Below are positions 6,589 to 13,699 of a stretch of DNA of 15,155 nt, piece after piece. Source of the stretch: Actinomycetes bacterium (GTDB taxonomy: Bacteria > Actinomycetota > Acidimicrobiia > Acidimicrobiales > Palsa-688); contig JAKACE010000009.1 of NCBI GenBank assembly GCA_021821705.1, positions 1 through 15,155 of the forward strand, written 5' to 3'. Within the stretch, counting starts at the first letter, position 1; the number at the start of each line of letters is the position of its first letter. The notes under the pieces are model-generated. The model saw only the letters and a program-made list of their open reading frames with translations, made no database searches and was not told where the DNA came from. A program made the position numbers and the translations under genes.

Positions 6589-7671
6589 CTATCGCCGTGC
6601 CCTGGCCAACAAGGGCTGGTAAAGCTCTATATAGCGTGCTGCGAGAGCGCTAAGCGAATGTTCACGCGCTCGTTCGTATCCTGACCGAATTATCTGCTGA
6701 ATTTCGGGCCCCCCGGCAAGCGCTTTCTTCAGGGCGACCGCGAGCGCAGCTGGGTCGCCCGGTGGCACGAGCAGCGCGTCGCGCTCTGAGCGCGCAACAG
6801 ACGCGTAACCGGGGATATCGCTGGCCACCACGGCGGCGCGCGCCGCCATCCCTTCGAGCAGGACCACGCCGAAGCTCTCACCGTGCAGCGAAGGGGCCAC
6901 CAGGACGTCGGCGGCCCTCAGGCGGCGCAGCTTCTCATCCTCGCTGACCGTGCCGAGCCACTCGAACCTGACGTCGCCCAGGGTCGCCTCGCGCAACGAA
7001 CGCGTCTGGGGGCCCTCGCTGGCCACCCATACCCTTGCGTCTACGGCGTAGCCGACAACTGCTTCGATCAGCACGGCGAGGCCCTTGCGCGGCTCGTGCC
7101 GGCCGAGGAAGAGCACGGTGGGCCCGGAGCGTTCCCATGGCTCGGCCTGGTCGAACTGCTCGAGGTCGATGCCGTTCCAGACCAACTCGTAGTCGCCACC
7201 CAGAGCCCGGCGAGCAGTGGCCAGGGCCATCGGTGATACGGCGCAGCGCAGCTGCAGCCGTCTCAAGGCCCAGCGTGCGGGCCGCTTGACGGCGCGGTAC
7301 CAGGCGATGTCGCCGGCGCGGTGGAAGGTCCCAGCCAAGGGGCCGTCACTGAACAGCAGTGCGGTCAGGGCCGGGCCCGGCACCAGGGGCTCGTGCAGGT
7401 GGACGATGTCGAAGCGCTCCTCGCGCAGCGCCCTGATAGTGCGCAGTGCCGCAGCCGGGTCGGGAGCGATGGGAGCCATCGACCCGTTGGCGGCCGTAGG
7501 CACGGAAGCCCCGAGGGGCGTGACCCACGGCCACGGTGGGGGCCCGTCACAGGGTGCCAGTACCCTCGCCTCCACCCCGGCTGCCCTCATGGCACGGACC
7601 AGGCCCAGTACCTGCCCCTGGACGCCACCGGGGATACTGAGACTGTACGGACAGACCATGCCCACCCTCAT
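6589..7671 (-). CDS. pimA: PimA-like phosphatidyl-myo-inositol alpha-mannosyltransferase (GT4)
   Basis: A 360-residue GT-B glycosyltransferase that would add the first mannose from GDP-mannose to phosphatidylinositol on the cytoplasmic face of the membrane. The opening MRVGMVCPYSLSIPGGVQ closely follows known PimA proteins. The donor/acceptor Gly loop is GGVQ (15-18) and the TFH motif has His117. The donor-phosphate residues are Arg191 and Lys196 in FLGRHEPRKG. The C-terminal E-x7-E-like motif is GESFGVVLLEGMA (264-276, Glu265 and Glu273). Length and motif spacing match the family (about 370-380 aa). The start is ATG 7671, which aligns with known PimA and has GGGGG nine bases upstream; an in-frame TTG at 7680 abuts that G run. 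It lies 43 bp after patA and ends the PIM operon. Confidence 0.92.
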   Translation of the reverse strand: MRVGMVCPYSLSIPGGVQGQVLGLVRAMRAAGVEARVLAPCDGPPPWPWVTPLGASVPTAANGSMAPIAPDPAAALRTIRALREERFDIVHLHEPLVPGPALTALLFSDGPLAGTFHRAGDIAWYRAVKRPARWALRRLQLRCAVSPMALATARRALGGDYELVWNGIDLEQFDQAEPWERSGPTVLFLGRHEPRKGLAVLIEAVVGYAVDARVWVASEGPQTRSLREATLGDVRFEWLGTVSEDEKLRRLRAADVLVAPSLHGESFGVVLLEGMAARAAVVASDIPGYASVARSERDALLVPPGDPAALAVALKKALAGGPEIQQIIRSGYERAREHSLSALAARYIELYQPLLARARR

Positions 7672-7714
7672 GGCAGTCAACCCCCGGGCCAGTTCGGGGA
7701 AACCAGCCGGGCCC

Positions 7715-8620
7715 TCATCCCGGTTGCCGCCTGAGGGGCGGGTCGTCGGGCCAGTTTGGCTGGACGAGGTGCCACTGGGTCGGAGCCTCGCGTATCAGCA
7801 CCTCCAACTCCCCGGCCAGGTCCTGGGTCCCCTTGCTCACGATGTCGCGCAGCCTCTGGCCGCGCTCCAGGGCAAGCGGCGGCCTGAACACGATGTGGTG
7901 GCCGTCGACACCGTGAGCGAAGTAGATCGCCGCCGCCACCAAGGGGGCGCTGGAGCGCACTGCCAAGGTGACTGGACCGGCAGGCATCGCGGTGGACGCT
8001 CCGAAGAAGGTTGCCTGTATCCCCGAGGTGGCCCCGACCAGACGGTCGGAGAGCAGGCACACGACGTGGTTGTCGGCAAGCGCCTGCAAGATGGCGGCCG
8101 AGGCTCCGGGGCCGACGGCCACGACGTTGACCCCCAGACGCCTACGGAAAGCAACGAACCAGTCGAACAGGTCGGGCGGCTGGAGGTCTTCCACGGCGAC
8201 GGTGACGCGCACCCCTCTCGCCACCAGGTAGCGCGCTCCCCATTCCCAGCCACCGAGGTGGGGGGCGGCGACGATAACCCCCTTGCCTGCGGCCAGGCCG
8301 GCGTCTATGTGGTCCTCGCCTTCAGTCGTGACGGCGGCCACCACTCTGTCCGCCGGGACGTGGGGCAACCGAAGGCTCTCCGCCCAGTACCTGCCGTAGT
8401 TGGCGAAGACCTCTGGGACCAGGCTGGCACCGCTGAGCGCCCGGGAGCTACCCATGACGCGCTCCAGGTGGGAGGCGACCAGAGCGCGCCGCCCGTCGGT
8501 GTCCGGGAGCATGCCGATCAGCCGTCCGGTGGCCCGGCCCAGCCGGTACGCAGCTGGTGCAGGCAGCGAGCCGGCCACTACGGCGGCGGCCTTCACCGCG
8601 GCCAGCTCCTTGCTCCACAT
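7715..8620 (-). CDS. patA: PatA-like phosphatidylinositol mannoside acyltransferase (LpxL/HtrB family)
   Basis: 301 residues from the ATG. It would transfer a fatty acyl chain from acyl-CoA to the mannose of PIM1/PIM2 at the inner leaflet. The acyltransferase signature HX4(D/E) is HLGGWE (His121, Glu126). Further family matches are VVCLLSDR (186-193), FFGASTAMPAGPVTLAV (205-221) and the closing QWHLVQPNW (282-290). The order pgsA-patA-pimA is the one found in mycobacteria and supports the call over a generic lipid A acyltransferase. The start is uncertain: ATG 8620 is used, while an in-frame GTG at 8650 would add ten residues with atypical codons. The gap to pgsA is 99 bp with the ATG start. 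Confidence 0.88.
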   Translation of the reverse strand: MWSKELAAVKAAAVVAGSLPAPAAYRLGRATGRLIGMLPDTDGRRALVASHLERVMGSSRALSGASLVPEVFANYGRYWAESLRLPHVPADRVVAAVTTEGEDHIDAGLAAGKGVIVAAPHLGGWEWGARYLVARGVRVTVAVEDLQPPDLFDWFVAFRRRLGVNVVAVGPGASAAILQALADNHVVCLLSDRLVGATSGIQATFFGASTAMPAGPVTLAVRSSAPLVAAAIYFAHGVDGHHIVFRPPLALERGQRLRDIVSKGTQDLAGELEVLIREAPTQWHLVQPNWPDDPPLRRQPG

Positions 8621-8719
8621 CTTCCGAGACCCTAGACGGCGCCTCGCCACCCCGGCCAGGAAGGCTGGGCCGGCCGGTCCCGCTGCCGCCGGGCAGGTGG
8701 GCCACCGCCGGCCCCTACC

Positions 8720-9547
8720 TCATTCCTGGCGGCGCCCGCTCTCCTGCGTGGGCCGCTGCCGGCGCGCCATGCGGCGCTCGTGCCAGCGCCCGTAAGACGT
8801 GGGGCCACCGGGCCTCTTGGGGCCGGTGAAGAAACCGTCGGCTGCGGGGCGCGAAGAGGGCCGCCGAGCGCTGCGAGCCCACCTGGCCTCGCGGCCGGCG
8901 CGCTCCTCCCGCCACGCCCGCCAGCGCAGGACGACGGCTGTCGGCTCCACCGGCAGGGGGGCCGGCGGCTTGCCCGCCTGGCGCCACACCTTGACGAAGC
9001 GCTGGGTGGCGGTCACGCACGACAGTGCGAACACCAGCCACAGCAACCAGAGCATGTCGGCGGGGAACTTGAGGGCGAAGCAGAGGACGAACACCCGCTC
9101 GCCCCGCTCCATCAGACCGCCCTTGGCGTTGATCCCGAGCGCGTCGCCCTTGGCCCGGATGTAGGAGACGAGCTGGGAAACACCGAGAACGGCGAGAGGG
9201 ACCAGGGCGGCGTGGGCACCGAAGCGGTCCTGGGCGTACCAGGCGAAGCCGGCCAGCACGATCGTGTCACTGACCCGGTCGCCCACCGAATCGAAGAAGG
9301 CACCGCGACGGCTGGCCCGACCGCTGGCCTTGGCCAGGCTCCCGTCGAACAGGTCGGGCAGGGCCGAGCCGACGTACAGGACGATCGCCAGCACGAGGCG
9401 CCCGGTGGCCACTGCCCAGGCGGTGGGGACGCTCAGCAGGATGCCGAGCGCCGTCAAGTGGTCAGGGGCCAGACCTGTACGCCTGAGTGCCCGCCCCGCT
9501 GGGCTAACCACCCGGTCCACCGCCGTACGGAAGCGTGCGTCGAACAC
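8720..9547 (-). CDS. pgsA: CDP-alcohol phosphatidyltransferase, phosphatidylinositol-phosphate synthase type
   Basis: 275 residues. The complete CDP-alcohol phosphotransferase motif DxxDGxxA...GxxxDxxxD is at 65-90 (DLFDGSLA, then GAFFDSVGD), with Asp65, 68, 86 and 90 as metal and catalytic residues. Several membrane helices span about residues 30-185. The segments VVSPAGRALRRTGLAPDHLT and SYIRAKGDALG...GGLMERGER resemble actinobacterial PI-phosphate synthases, which join CDP-diacylglycerol and inositol phosphate. The next genes, patA and pimA, use the product. After about residue 195 comes an 80-residue Arg-rich tail (for example RWRAWREERAGREARWARSARR) beyond the usual end of the catalytic domain. 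The start is GTG 9547, six bases after AGGAG (9558-9554). Substrate choice is inferred from context. Confidence 0.88.
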   Translation of the reverse strand: MFDARFRTAVDRVVSPAGRALRRTGLAPDHLTALGILLSVPTAWAVATGRLVLAIVLYVGSALPDLFDGSLAKASGRASRRGAFFDSVGDRVSDTIVLAGFAWYAQDRFGAHAALVPLAVLGVSQLVSYIRAKGDALGINAKGGLMERGERVFVLCFALKFPADMLWLLWLVFALSCVTATQRFVKVWRQAGKPPAPLPVEPTAVVLRWRAWREERAGREARWARSARRPSSRPAADGFFTGPKRPGGPTSYGRWHERRMARRQRPTQESGRRQE

Positions 9548-9553
9548 CTACTG

Positions 9554-9558
9554 CTCCT
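9554..9558 (-). promoter_or_regulatory. Ribosome binding site of the phosphatidyltransferase gene
   Basis: AGGAG on the minus strand with a six-base spacer (CAGTAG) to the GTG at 9547. It decides the start, because the codon directly before the GTG is an in-frame TAG. Confidence 0.7.
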
Positions 9559-9564
9559 ATAGGG

Positions 9565-9579
9565 GGCCGCGAAGCGGCC
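9565..9579 (-). other. 5'-leader hairpin ahead of the phosphatidyltransferase gene
   Basis: A perfect 6-bp inverted repeat GGCCGC / GCGGCC with a 3-nt loop, seven bases upstream of the ribosome binding site. A TAGGCT hexamer (9598-9593, minus strand), which could be a -10 element, lies just upstream, but no good -35 accompanies it. The 189-bp divergent gap 9548-9736 must hold promoters for both flanking genes; I cannot place the plus-strand one firmly. Confidence 0.35.
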
Positions 9580-9736
9580 GGTCACCAGGAACAGCCTACC
9601 ACCGGCCTCCCCGAGCCCTGCCGTATGCGGCGAGTGTGCCAGGCGTCACCGGAGCGGGGTAGCCTTGCTTGTCGGCCCGGGCGCCCTCCGGGTGAGAGCG
9701 CGGGCAGTGGCCCGCGGCGCGAAAGACGAGGTGCTG

Positions 9737-11851
9737 ATGAAGGCGTACCCACCAGCGAAGGTCCGCAATGTGGCCCTGGTCGGCCACGGTGGCTCCGGCA
9801 AGACGACGCTGGCCGAAGCGATGCTCCTCTGCAGCGGTTCCATCACCCGGGCAGGCCGCGTGGAGGACGGCTCCACGGTCACCGACTTCGAGCCCGAAGA
9901 GCACTCGCACCACATGTCCACTTCTCTGTCGCTCGCCGCCCTCGAGTGGCGCGGGCACAAGGTCAACGTCCTCGACGCCCCCGGCTACGCCGACTTCGTC
10001 CCAGAGGCCCTCACCGCCCTGAGCGTGGCCGACCTGGCGGTCTTCGTCGTAAGCGCCGTGGACGGCGTCGAGGTGCAGGCGGAGGTCCTCTGGCGGGCCG
10101 CCACCGACCTGGGCGTACCCCGGCTGGTCTTCGTGAACAAGCTCGACCGGGACCGCTCGGACTTCCAGGGCACGCTCCGCCAGCTACAGGACAAGTTCGG
10201 CGCAGGCGTGGCACCCCTCGAGCTGCCCATCGGCGAGGAGCACGACTTCCAGGGGGTGGCGGACCTGTTGAGCGACACGGCCTTCCTCTACGAGCCGGGC
10301 AAGTGCACGGCCAACGCCGGCCCGGTGCCCGGCTCCATCGAGGACATGGAGCACACCGTGAGGGCTGCCCTGGTCGAAGGCATAGTGGTGGCCGACGACG
10401 ACCTCATGGCCCGCTATCTCGAGGGCGAGGACATCTCTGCCGACGAGCTGTCCAAGACCCTGGCGGAAGGCGTCGTGTCCTCCCAGGTGTTCCCGGTCGT
10501 GTGCGGTTCAGCCAGCCGCCAGATCGGGGTGGACCGGCTCCTCGACGCCATATGCGACATCGGCCCTTCCCCTCTGGAGAGGCCACCGGTGCTCGTCGTA
10601 CCGGCGGCACAGGATGGGGGCGACACGGTCGAGGTGCCTTGTGACCCCGCAGGCCAGCCACTGGCCTACGTCTTCAAGACGGTGGCCGACCCCTACGTGG
10701 GGAAGATCTCGCTCTTCAAGATGGCTTCGGGCACGCTACAGCCCGATGCCACCCTGTTCAACACAAGAGCCAAGGCGGACGAGCGCCTGCACGCCATGTT
10801 CAGCCTGCGGGGCAAGGAGCAGCTGAGCCTGACGGAGGTCAATGCCGGCGACATCGCCGGCGTCGCCAAACTGAGCGCCACCAACACCGGCGACACGCTC
10901 AGCCCGCGCCACATGCCCGTGCGCATGGTCCCGGCGCGCGGGGCTGGGCCGTCGTGGCTGGAGGAGGCCACGGCCGCCGTGCTGGCGCTGGCCATACGTC
11001 CCAAGAGCAAGGCGGACGAGGACAAGCTGATGACGGCTCTGCACCGCCTGCAGGAGGAGGACCCCACCCTCGTGGTGCGTCGCGACGACGAGACCCACCA
11101 GACCGTGCTCTCGGGCACGGGCGAAACCCACCTCGCCATCGCCATGGAGCGCCTGGCCAGGAAGTTCGGGGTCGCAGTGGAGCACGATGACCTCGTCATC
11201 CCCTACCGGGAGACAATCACCACCGCTGCCGAGGCAGAGGGCAAGTACAAAAAGCAGACCGGCGGCCATGGCCAGTTCGGTGTCGCTTTCGTCCGGGTCG
11301 AGCCCATGGAGCGCGGTGGGGGCTTCGAGTTCGTCGACAACATCGTGGGCGGGGTGATCCCCCGCCAGTACATACCGGCGGTCCAAAAGGGCGCCGAGGA
11401 GGCGATGGCAGGCGGGGGCCCGTACGGGTGGCCGGTGGTCGATGTCCGGGTCACCTGTTTCGACGGCAAGCACCACCCGGTGGACTCGTCGGAGATGTCG
11501 TTCAAGATGGCGGGGGCCCTCGGTGTGCACGACGCACTGGCCAAGGCCGGGCCGGTCCTGCTCGAGCCCCTGTCGCTACTGGAGGTCACGGTGCCCGACG
11601 CCTACCAGGGCGACGTCCTTGGCGACCTCAACAGCCGCCGGGGCCGCGTCCAGGGCACCGAGACCGGCCAGCGGGGAGAATCGGTGATCGTGGCCCTGGT
11701 CCCGACCAGTGAGCTCGTCCGCTACGCCATCGACCTGCGCAGCCTCACGGGCGGCCGGGGCCGCTTCAAGGCCCGCCACGACCACTACGACGTGATGCCC
11801 CAGAACCTGTGGGAAAAGGTGCGGCGCGAGCGGGCTGCTATCGACCGCTAG
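9737..11851 (+). CDS. EF-G-like translational GTPase (EF-G2 / FusA2-type paralogue)
   Basis: A 704-residue protein with the full EF-G architecture. G1 is GHGGSGKT (16-23), where canonical EF-G has AHIDAGKT. G3 is DAPGYADF (80-87), with Tyr84 in place of the catalytic His of DTPGH. G4 is NKLD (134-137), and the G5 region is VCGSAS. Domain IV has KYKKQTGGHGQFG (503-515) and the tip loop HPVDSSEMSFKMAG (580-593), keeping the conserved His580. These G1/G3 changes mark the EF-G-like subfamily (as in mycobacterial FusA2 and Thermus EF-G-2) rather than the housekeeping factor. The switch I segment EEHSHHMSTSLSLAALEW (54-71) lacks the RGI(T/S) phrase. The start is ATG 9737 with GAGG five bases upstream; the open frame reaches back to 9665 without support. 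It stands alone, and its end overlaps truB. Confidence 0.9.
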   Translation: MKAYPPAKVRNVALVGHGGSGKTTLAEAMLLCSGSITRAGRVEDGSTVTDFEPEEHSHHMSTSLSLAALEWRGHKVNVLDAPGYADFVPEALTALSVADLAVFVVSAVDGVEVQAEVLWRAATDLGVPRLVFVNKLDRDRSDFQGTLRQLQDKFGAGVAPLELPIGEEHDFQGVADLLSDTAFLYEPGKCTANAGPVPGSIEDMEHTVRAALVEGIVVADDDLMARYLEGEDISADELSKTLAEGVVSSQVFPVVCGSASRQIGVDRLLDAICDIGPSPLERPPVLVVPAAQDGGDTVEVPCDPAGQPLAYVFKTVADPYVGKISLFKMASGTLQPDATLFNTRAKADERLHAMFSLRGKEQLSLTEVNAGDIAGVAKLSATNTGDTLSPRHMPVRMVPARGAGPSWLEEATAAVLALAIRPKSKADEDKLMTALHRLQEEDPTLVVRRDDETHQTVLSGTGETHLAIAMERLARKFGVAVEHDDLVIPYRETITTAAEAEGKYKKQTGGHGQFGVAFVRVEPMERGGGFEFVDNIVGGVIPRQYIPAVQKGAEEAMAGGGPYGWPVVDVRVTCFDGKHHPVDSSEMSFKMAGALGVHDALAKAGPVLLEPLSLLEVTVPDAYQGDVLGDLNSRRGRVQGTETGQRGESVIVALVPTSELVRYAIDLRSLTGGRGRFKARHDHYDVMPQNLWEKVRRERAAIDR

Positions 11852-12755
11852 CCGGGGCCAGCACCACTACCGGCTTGGCCGTCCCGACGCCGTGGGCCTG
11901 GTATACGGCCAGCAGCTCGCCGTCCGGGCCCAGGACGGCCCACGGTCCCTCTGGTCGGGGGCCCTCACCGAGCAGCCTTCCGACCGGTAGCACCCGGCCG
12001 TGGCCAACCTCGCCGGCCACTTCGGGGCCCACCTGTGCGCGCGCCAGGTGAGCGCAGGCGCGCGCCGGCGACAGTACGCGCTGGCGCGGCTCTGCCATCT
12101 CCACCAGCTCGTCCAACCCCACGGCGTCGGCTTCTCCGAAAGGCCCGACTGCGGTGCGCCTCAGGTTGCGCAAGTGGCCGCCGCCGCCCAGGGCCGCGCC
12201 GAGGTCGGCGGCGAGGCTTCGCACGTAGGTGCCTGCCGAGCACTCGACGTCGATGGCCAGCACCGGCCCCGATGCCTCGCGACCCGCTGAGGACACGTCG
12301 AAGCGGTACACCGTGACCGCCCTGGGGGCGCGCTCGACCTCTGTCCCCTCGCGGGCCAGCTCGTGCAGGCGCCGGCCGCCGACCTTCAGGGCGGACACCA
12401 TGGGAGGCACCTGCATGATCGGGCCGGTCAGGATGGCCGCCGCCTGGCGGGCCTGCTGCAGGGTCACCTCACCCATGTCCCAGGTGCCCACCACCTCGCC
12501 GGAGGCGTCCAGGGTACCGGTCGCAACTCCCAGCACCACCTGTCCCTTGTAGACCTTGCGCAAACCGGTGAAGAACTGCAGCAGCCTGGTTGCCCGGCCC
12601 AGGCCGACGAGCAGGATCCCGGTGGCGTCAGGGTCAAGGGTCCCGGCGTGGCCGGCTCTTCTCTGGCCGAAGACCCGCCGGCACCTGGCTACGACATCGT
12701 GGCTGGTACAACCCGAAGGCTTGTCGACCACGACCAGACCGTCGATCTGAGCCAC
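11838..12755 (-). CDS. truB: tRNA pseudouridine(55) synthase TruB
   Basis: 305 residues. It isomerises U55 in the T-loop of tRNAs. The N-terminus GLVVVDKPSGCTSHDVV (6-22) and the catalytic motif GHAGTLDPDATGILLVGLGRATR (35-57, nucleophile Asp41) are canonical. So are KVYKG (67-71), the VPPMVSALKVGGRRLHELAREG segment (116-137) and CSAGTYVRSLAADLG (172-186). A C-terminal region of about 70 residues resembles the actinobacterial TruB tail. The start is GTG 12755, two bases after the rbfA stop, so the pair is likely translationally coupled. The last 14 bp overlap the end of the convergent EF-G-like gene. Confidence 0.95.
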   Translation of the reverse strand: MAQIDGLVVVDKPSGCTSHDVVARCRRVFGQRRAGHAGTLDPDATGILLVGLGRATRLLQFFTGLRKVYKGQVVLGVATGTLDASGEVVGTWDMGEVTLQQARQAAAILTGPIMQVPPMVSALKVGGRRLHELAREGTEVERAPRAVTVYRFDVSSAGREASGPVLAIDVECSAGTYVRSLAADLGAALGGGGHLRNLRRTAVGPFGEADAVGLDELVEMAEPRQRVLSPARACAHLARAQVGPEVAGEVGHGRVLPVGRLLGEGPRPEGPWAVLGPDGELLAVYQAHGVGTAKPVVVLAPASGR

Positions 12756-12757
12756 CC

Positions 12758-13273
12758 CTACGGCCTGGGATCGCCCGGCGCCAGCGGGACGGGCGCTGGG
12801 GCCTCCTCGGCATGCAGGCCGGCGGCAGGGCCCGCCCCCTCCTCGGCTTGCAGGCCGGCCGCAGGGCCCGCTGCCCCCTCCTCCTGTGCCGGCCCCTCCG
12901 GCAGGCCCCCATGTGCCCGCAGGTCGCGCAGGATGCCCTCGACCCGTTCGGCATAGGCGACAGCCGGGTCGGCCTGGAAACGTAACTGCGGAGTGCGCTT
13001 CAGGCGCACCTGGCGGGCGATGGCCGCCTGCAGGCGTGCCCTTACTCCCGAGAGCGCCTCATGGGCGGGGCCGGGCAGCGAGGCGAGCAGGACGGTGGCG
13101 TGCCTCAGGTCCGGGTCACAGTCGACAGCGGTAACCGTCAGCAGCTCCAGACTGGGGTCGCCTCCGGCCTCGGCCTCGATCGCCTCCGCCACGACCTCTC
13201 GGAGGACCTCGTTGACGCGAGCCATGCGCGGGTAGTGACGGCCGGCGGGCCGCGCCGGACGGTGCGGGCTCAT
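12758..13273 (-). CDS. rbfA: Ribosome-binding factor A
   Basis: 171 residues. RbfA binds the 30S subunit during late maturation of 16S rRNA. The KH-type core covers about residues 12-120: YPRMARVNEVLREVVAEAIE, then LLTVTAVDCDPDLRHATVLLA, then VRLKRTPQLRFQADPAVAYAERVEGIL. The start is ATG 13273, since the RYPR-type lead-in before MARVNEVL is conserved and would be lost with ATG 13225. Open sequence upstream to 13567 in this frame lies inside the DUF503 gene and is rejected. Residues about 122-171 are an Ala/Gly/Pro/Glu tail not part of the domain, and it contains a tandem 12-residue repeat. It is 16 bp after the DUF503 gene and 2 bp before truB. Confidence 0.92.
   Translation of the reverse strand: MSPHRPARPAGRHYPRMARVNEVLREVVAEAIEAEAGGDPSLELLTVTAVDCDPDLRHATVLLASLPGPAHEALSGVRARLQAAIARQVRLKRTPQLRFQADPAVAYAERVEGILRDLRAHGGLPEGPAQEEGAAGPAAGLQAEEGAGPAAGLHAEEAPAPVPLAPGDPRP
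12802..12873 (-). repeat. 36-bp tandem duplication in the rbfA 3' end
   Basis: Two adjacent 36-bp units (12802-12837 and 12838-12873) match at 32 of 36 positions by my count, with only two differences in the first 34. They encode AGPAAGLQAEEG (residues 135-146) and AGPAAGLHAEEA (147-158). The period is a multiple of three, so the frame is kept. The high identity suggests a recent duplication by slippage or unequal exchange. Confidence 0.85.
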
Positions 13274-13289
13274 GGGGCCTGCCACCGGT

Positions 13290-13580
13290 TCACTCGTCGC
13301 CAAGCCAGTGCCGGCATGTCGAAACCACCTCCACCTCAGGGAAGGACCATACGAAACGCTCGACCGCGTCCAACACGTCCCGGACATGCCCAGGCTCCCC
13401 CGCCACCGCCGCGAAAGCGACCTGTGACGCCTGCCAGGAGCCCTGCTTACCGACTTCGGCCGCCGCCACCGCGAAGCGCCGACGACCTCCCTCGACGATA
13501 GGCCGCAGGACGGCCCGCTTGGCTTTGAGCGAGCGCGCCAACGGGATGTGCAACTCGAACTCCACAACGCAAGCGTGCAC
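13290..13580 (-). CDS. DUF503 family protein (YlxP-like)
   Basis: 96 residues. It has the family's typical opening ELHIPLARSLKAKRAVLRPIVEGGRRRF (8-35), the AEVG-QGSWQ centre (41-50, usual EVDHQDLWQ) and the closing WSFPEVEVVSTCRHWL. Members are small, often lie between infB and rbfA, and have no firmly established role; context suggests a link to translation or ribosome assembly. The start is GTG 13580, with GGGCGG several bases upstream as a weak ribosome site. The gap to the infB stop is 119 bp and holds a strong hairpin. The gap to rbfA is 16 bp. Confidence 0.88.
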   Translation of the reverse strand: MHACVVEFELHIPLARSLKAKRAVLRPIVEGGRRRFAVAAAEVGKQGSWQASQVAFAAVAGEPGHVRDVLDAVERFVWSFPEVEVVSTCRHWLGDE

Positions 13581-13645
13581 AGTTCAACCGCCCGTGCCGT
13601 TACCCGTGCCGGCCTGCCCCACAGTGACAGGCAGCCGACGACCGT

Positions 13646-13665
13646 GCCCGCTGCGGGCAGCGGGC
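13646..13665 (-). terminator. Strong GC hairpin between infB and the DUF503 gene
   Basis: A perfect 8-bp inverted repeat (GCCCGCTG / CAGCGGGC) around a 4-nt loop, 35 bp after the infB stop. No U-run follows on either strand, so it may be a U-less terminator, a partial attenuator or an mRNA processing and stability element. Downstream genes of the same operon type follow within 66 bp, which argues against complete termination unless a new promoter is present. Confidence 0.45.
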
Positions 13666-13699
13666 CACCCCGGACGCGGCTGCGCGCCGACGGGCGGCA

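Noticed and set aside
7217..8635. Long plus-strand open frame (472 codons) opposite pimA and patA
   Set aside because: It spans two genes that have strong family motifs on the other strand, has low-complexity composition and no credible ribosome site or family resemblance.
12802..12873. Possible CRISPR or mobile-element repeat
   Set aside because: Only two adjacent units with no spacers, in frame within a coding sequence, so it is a simple tandem duplication. No CRISPR array, transposase or terminal inverted repeats were seen elsewhere in the window.
13274..13567. N-terminal extension of rbfA to 269 residues
   Set aside because: It overlaps nearly all of the DUF503 gene in another frame. 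The added residues (Trp/Arg/Ser-rich) match no RbfA.
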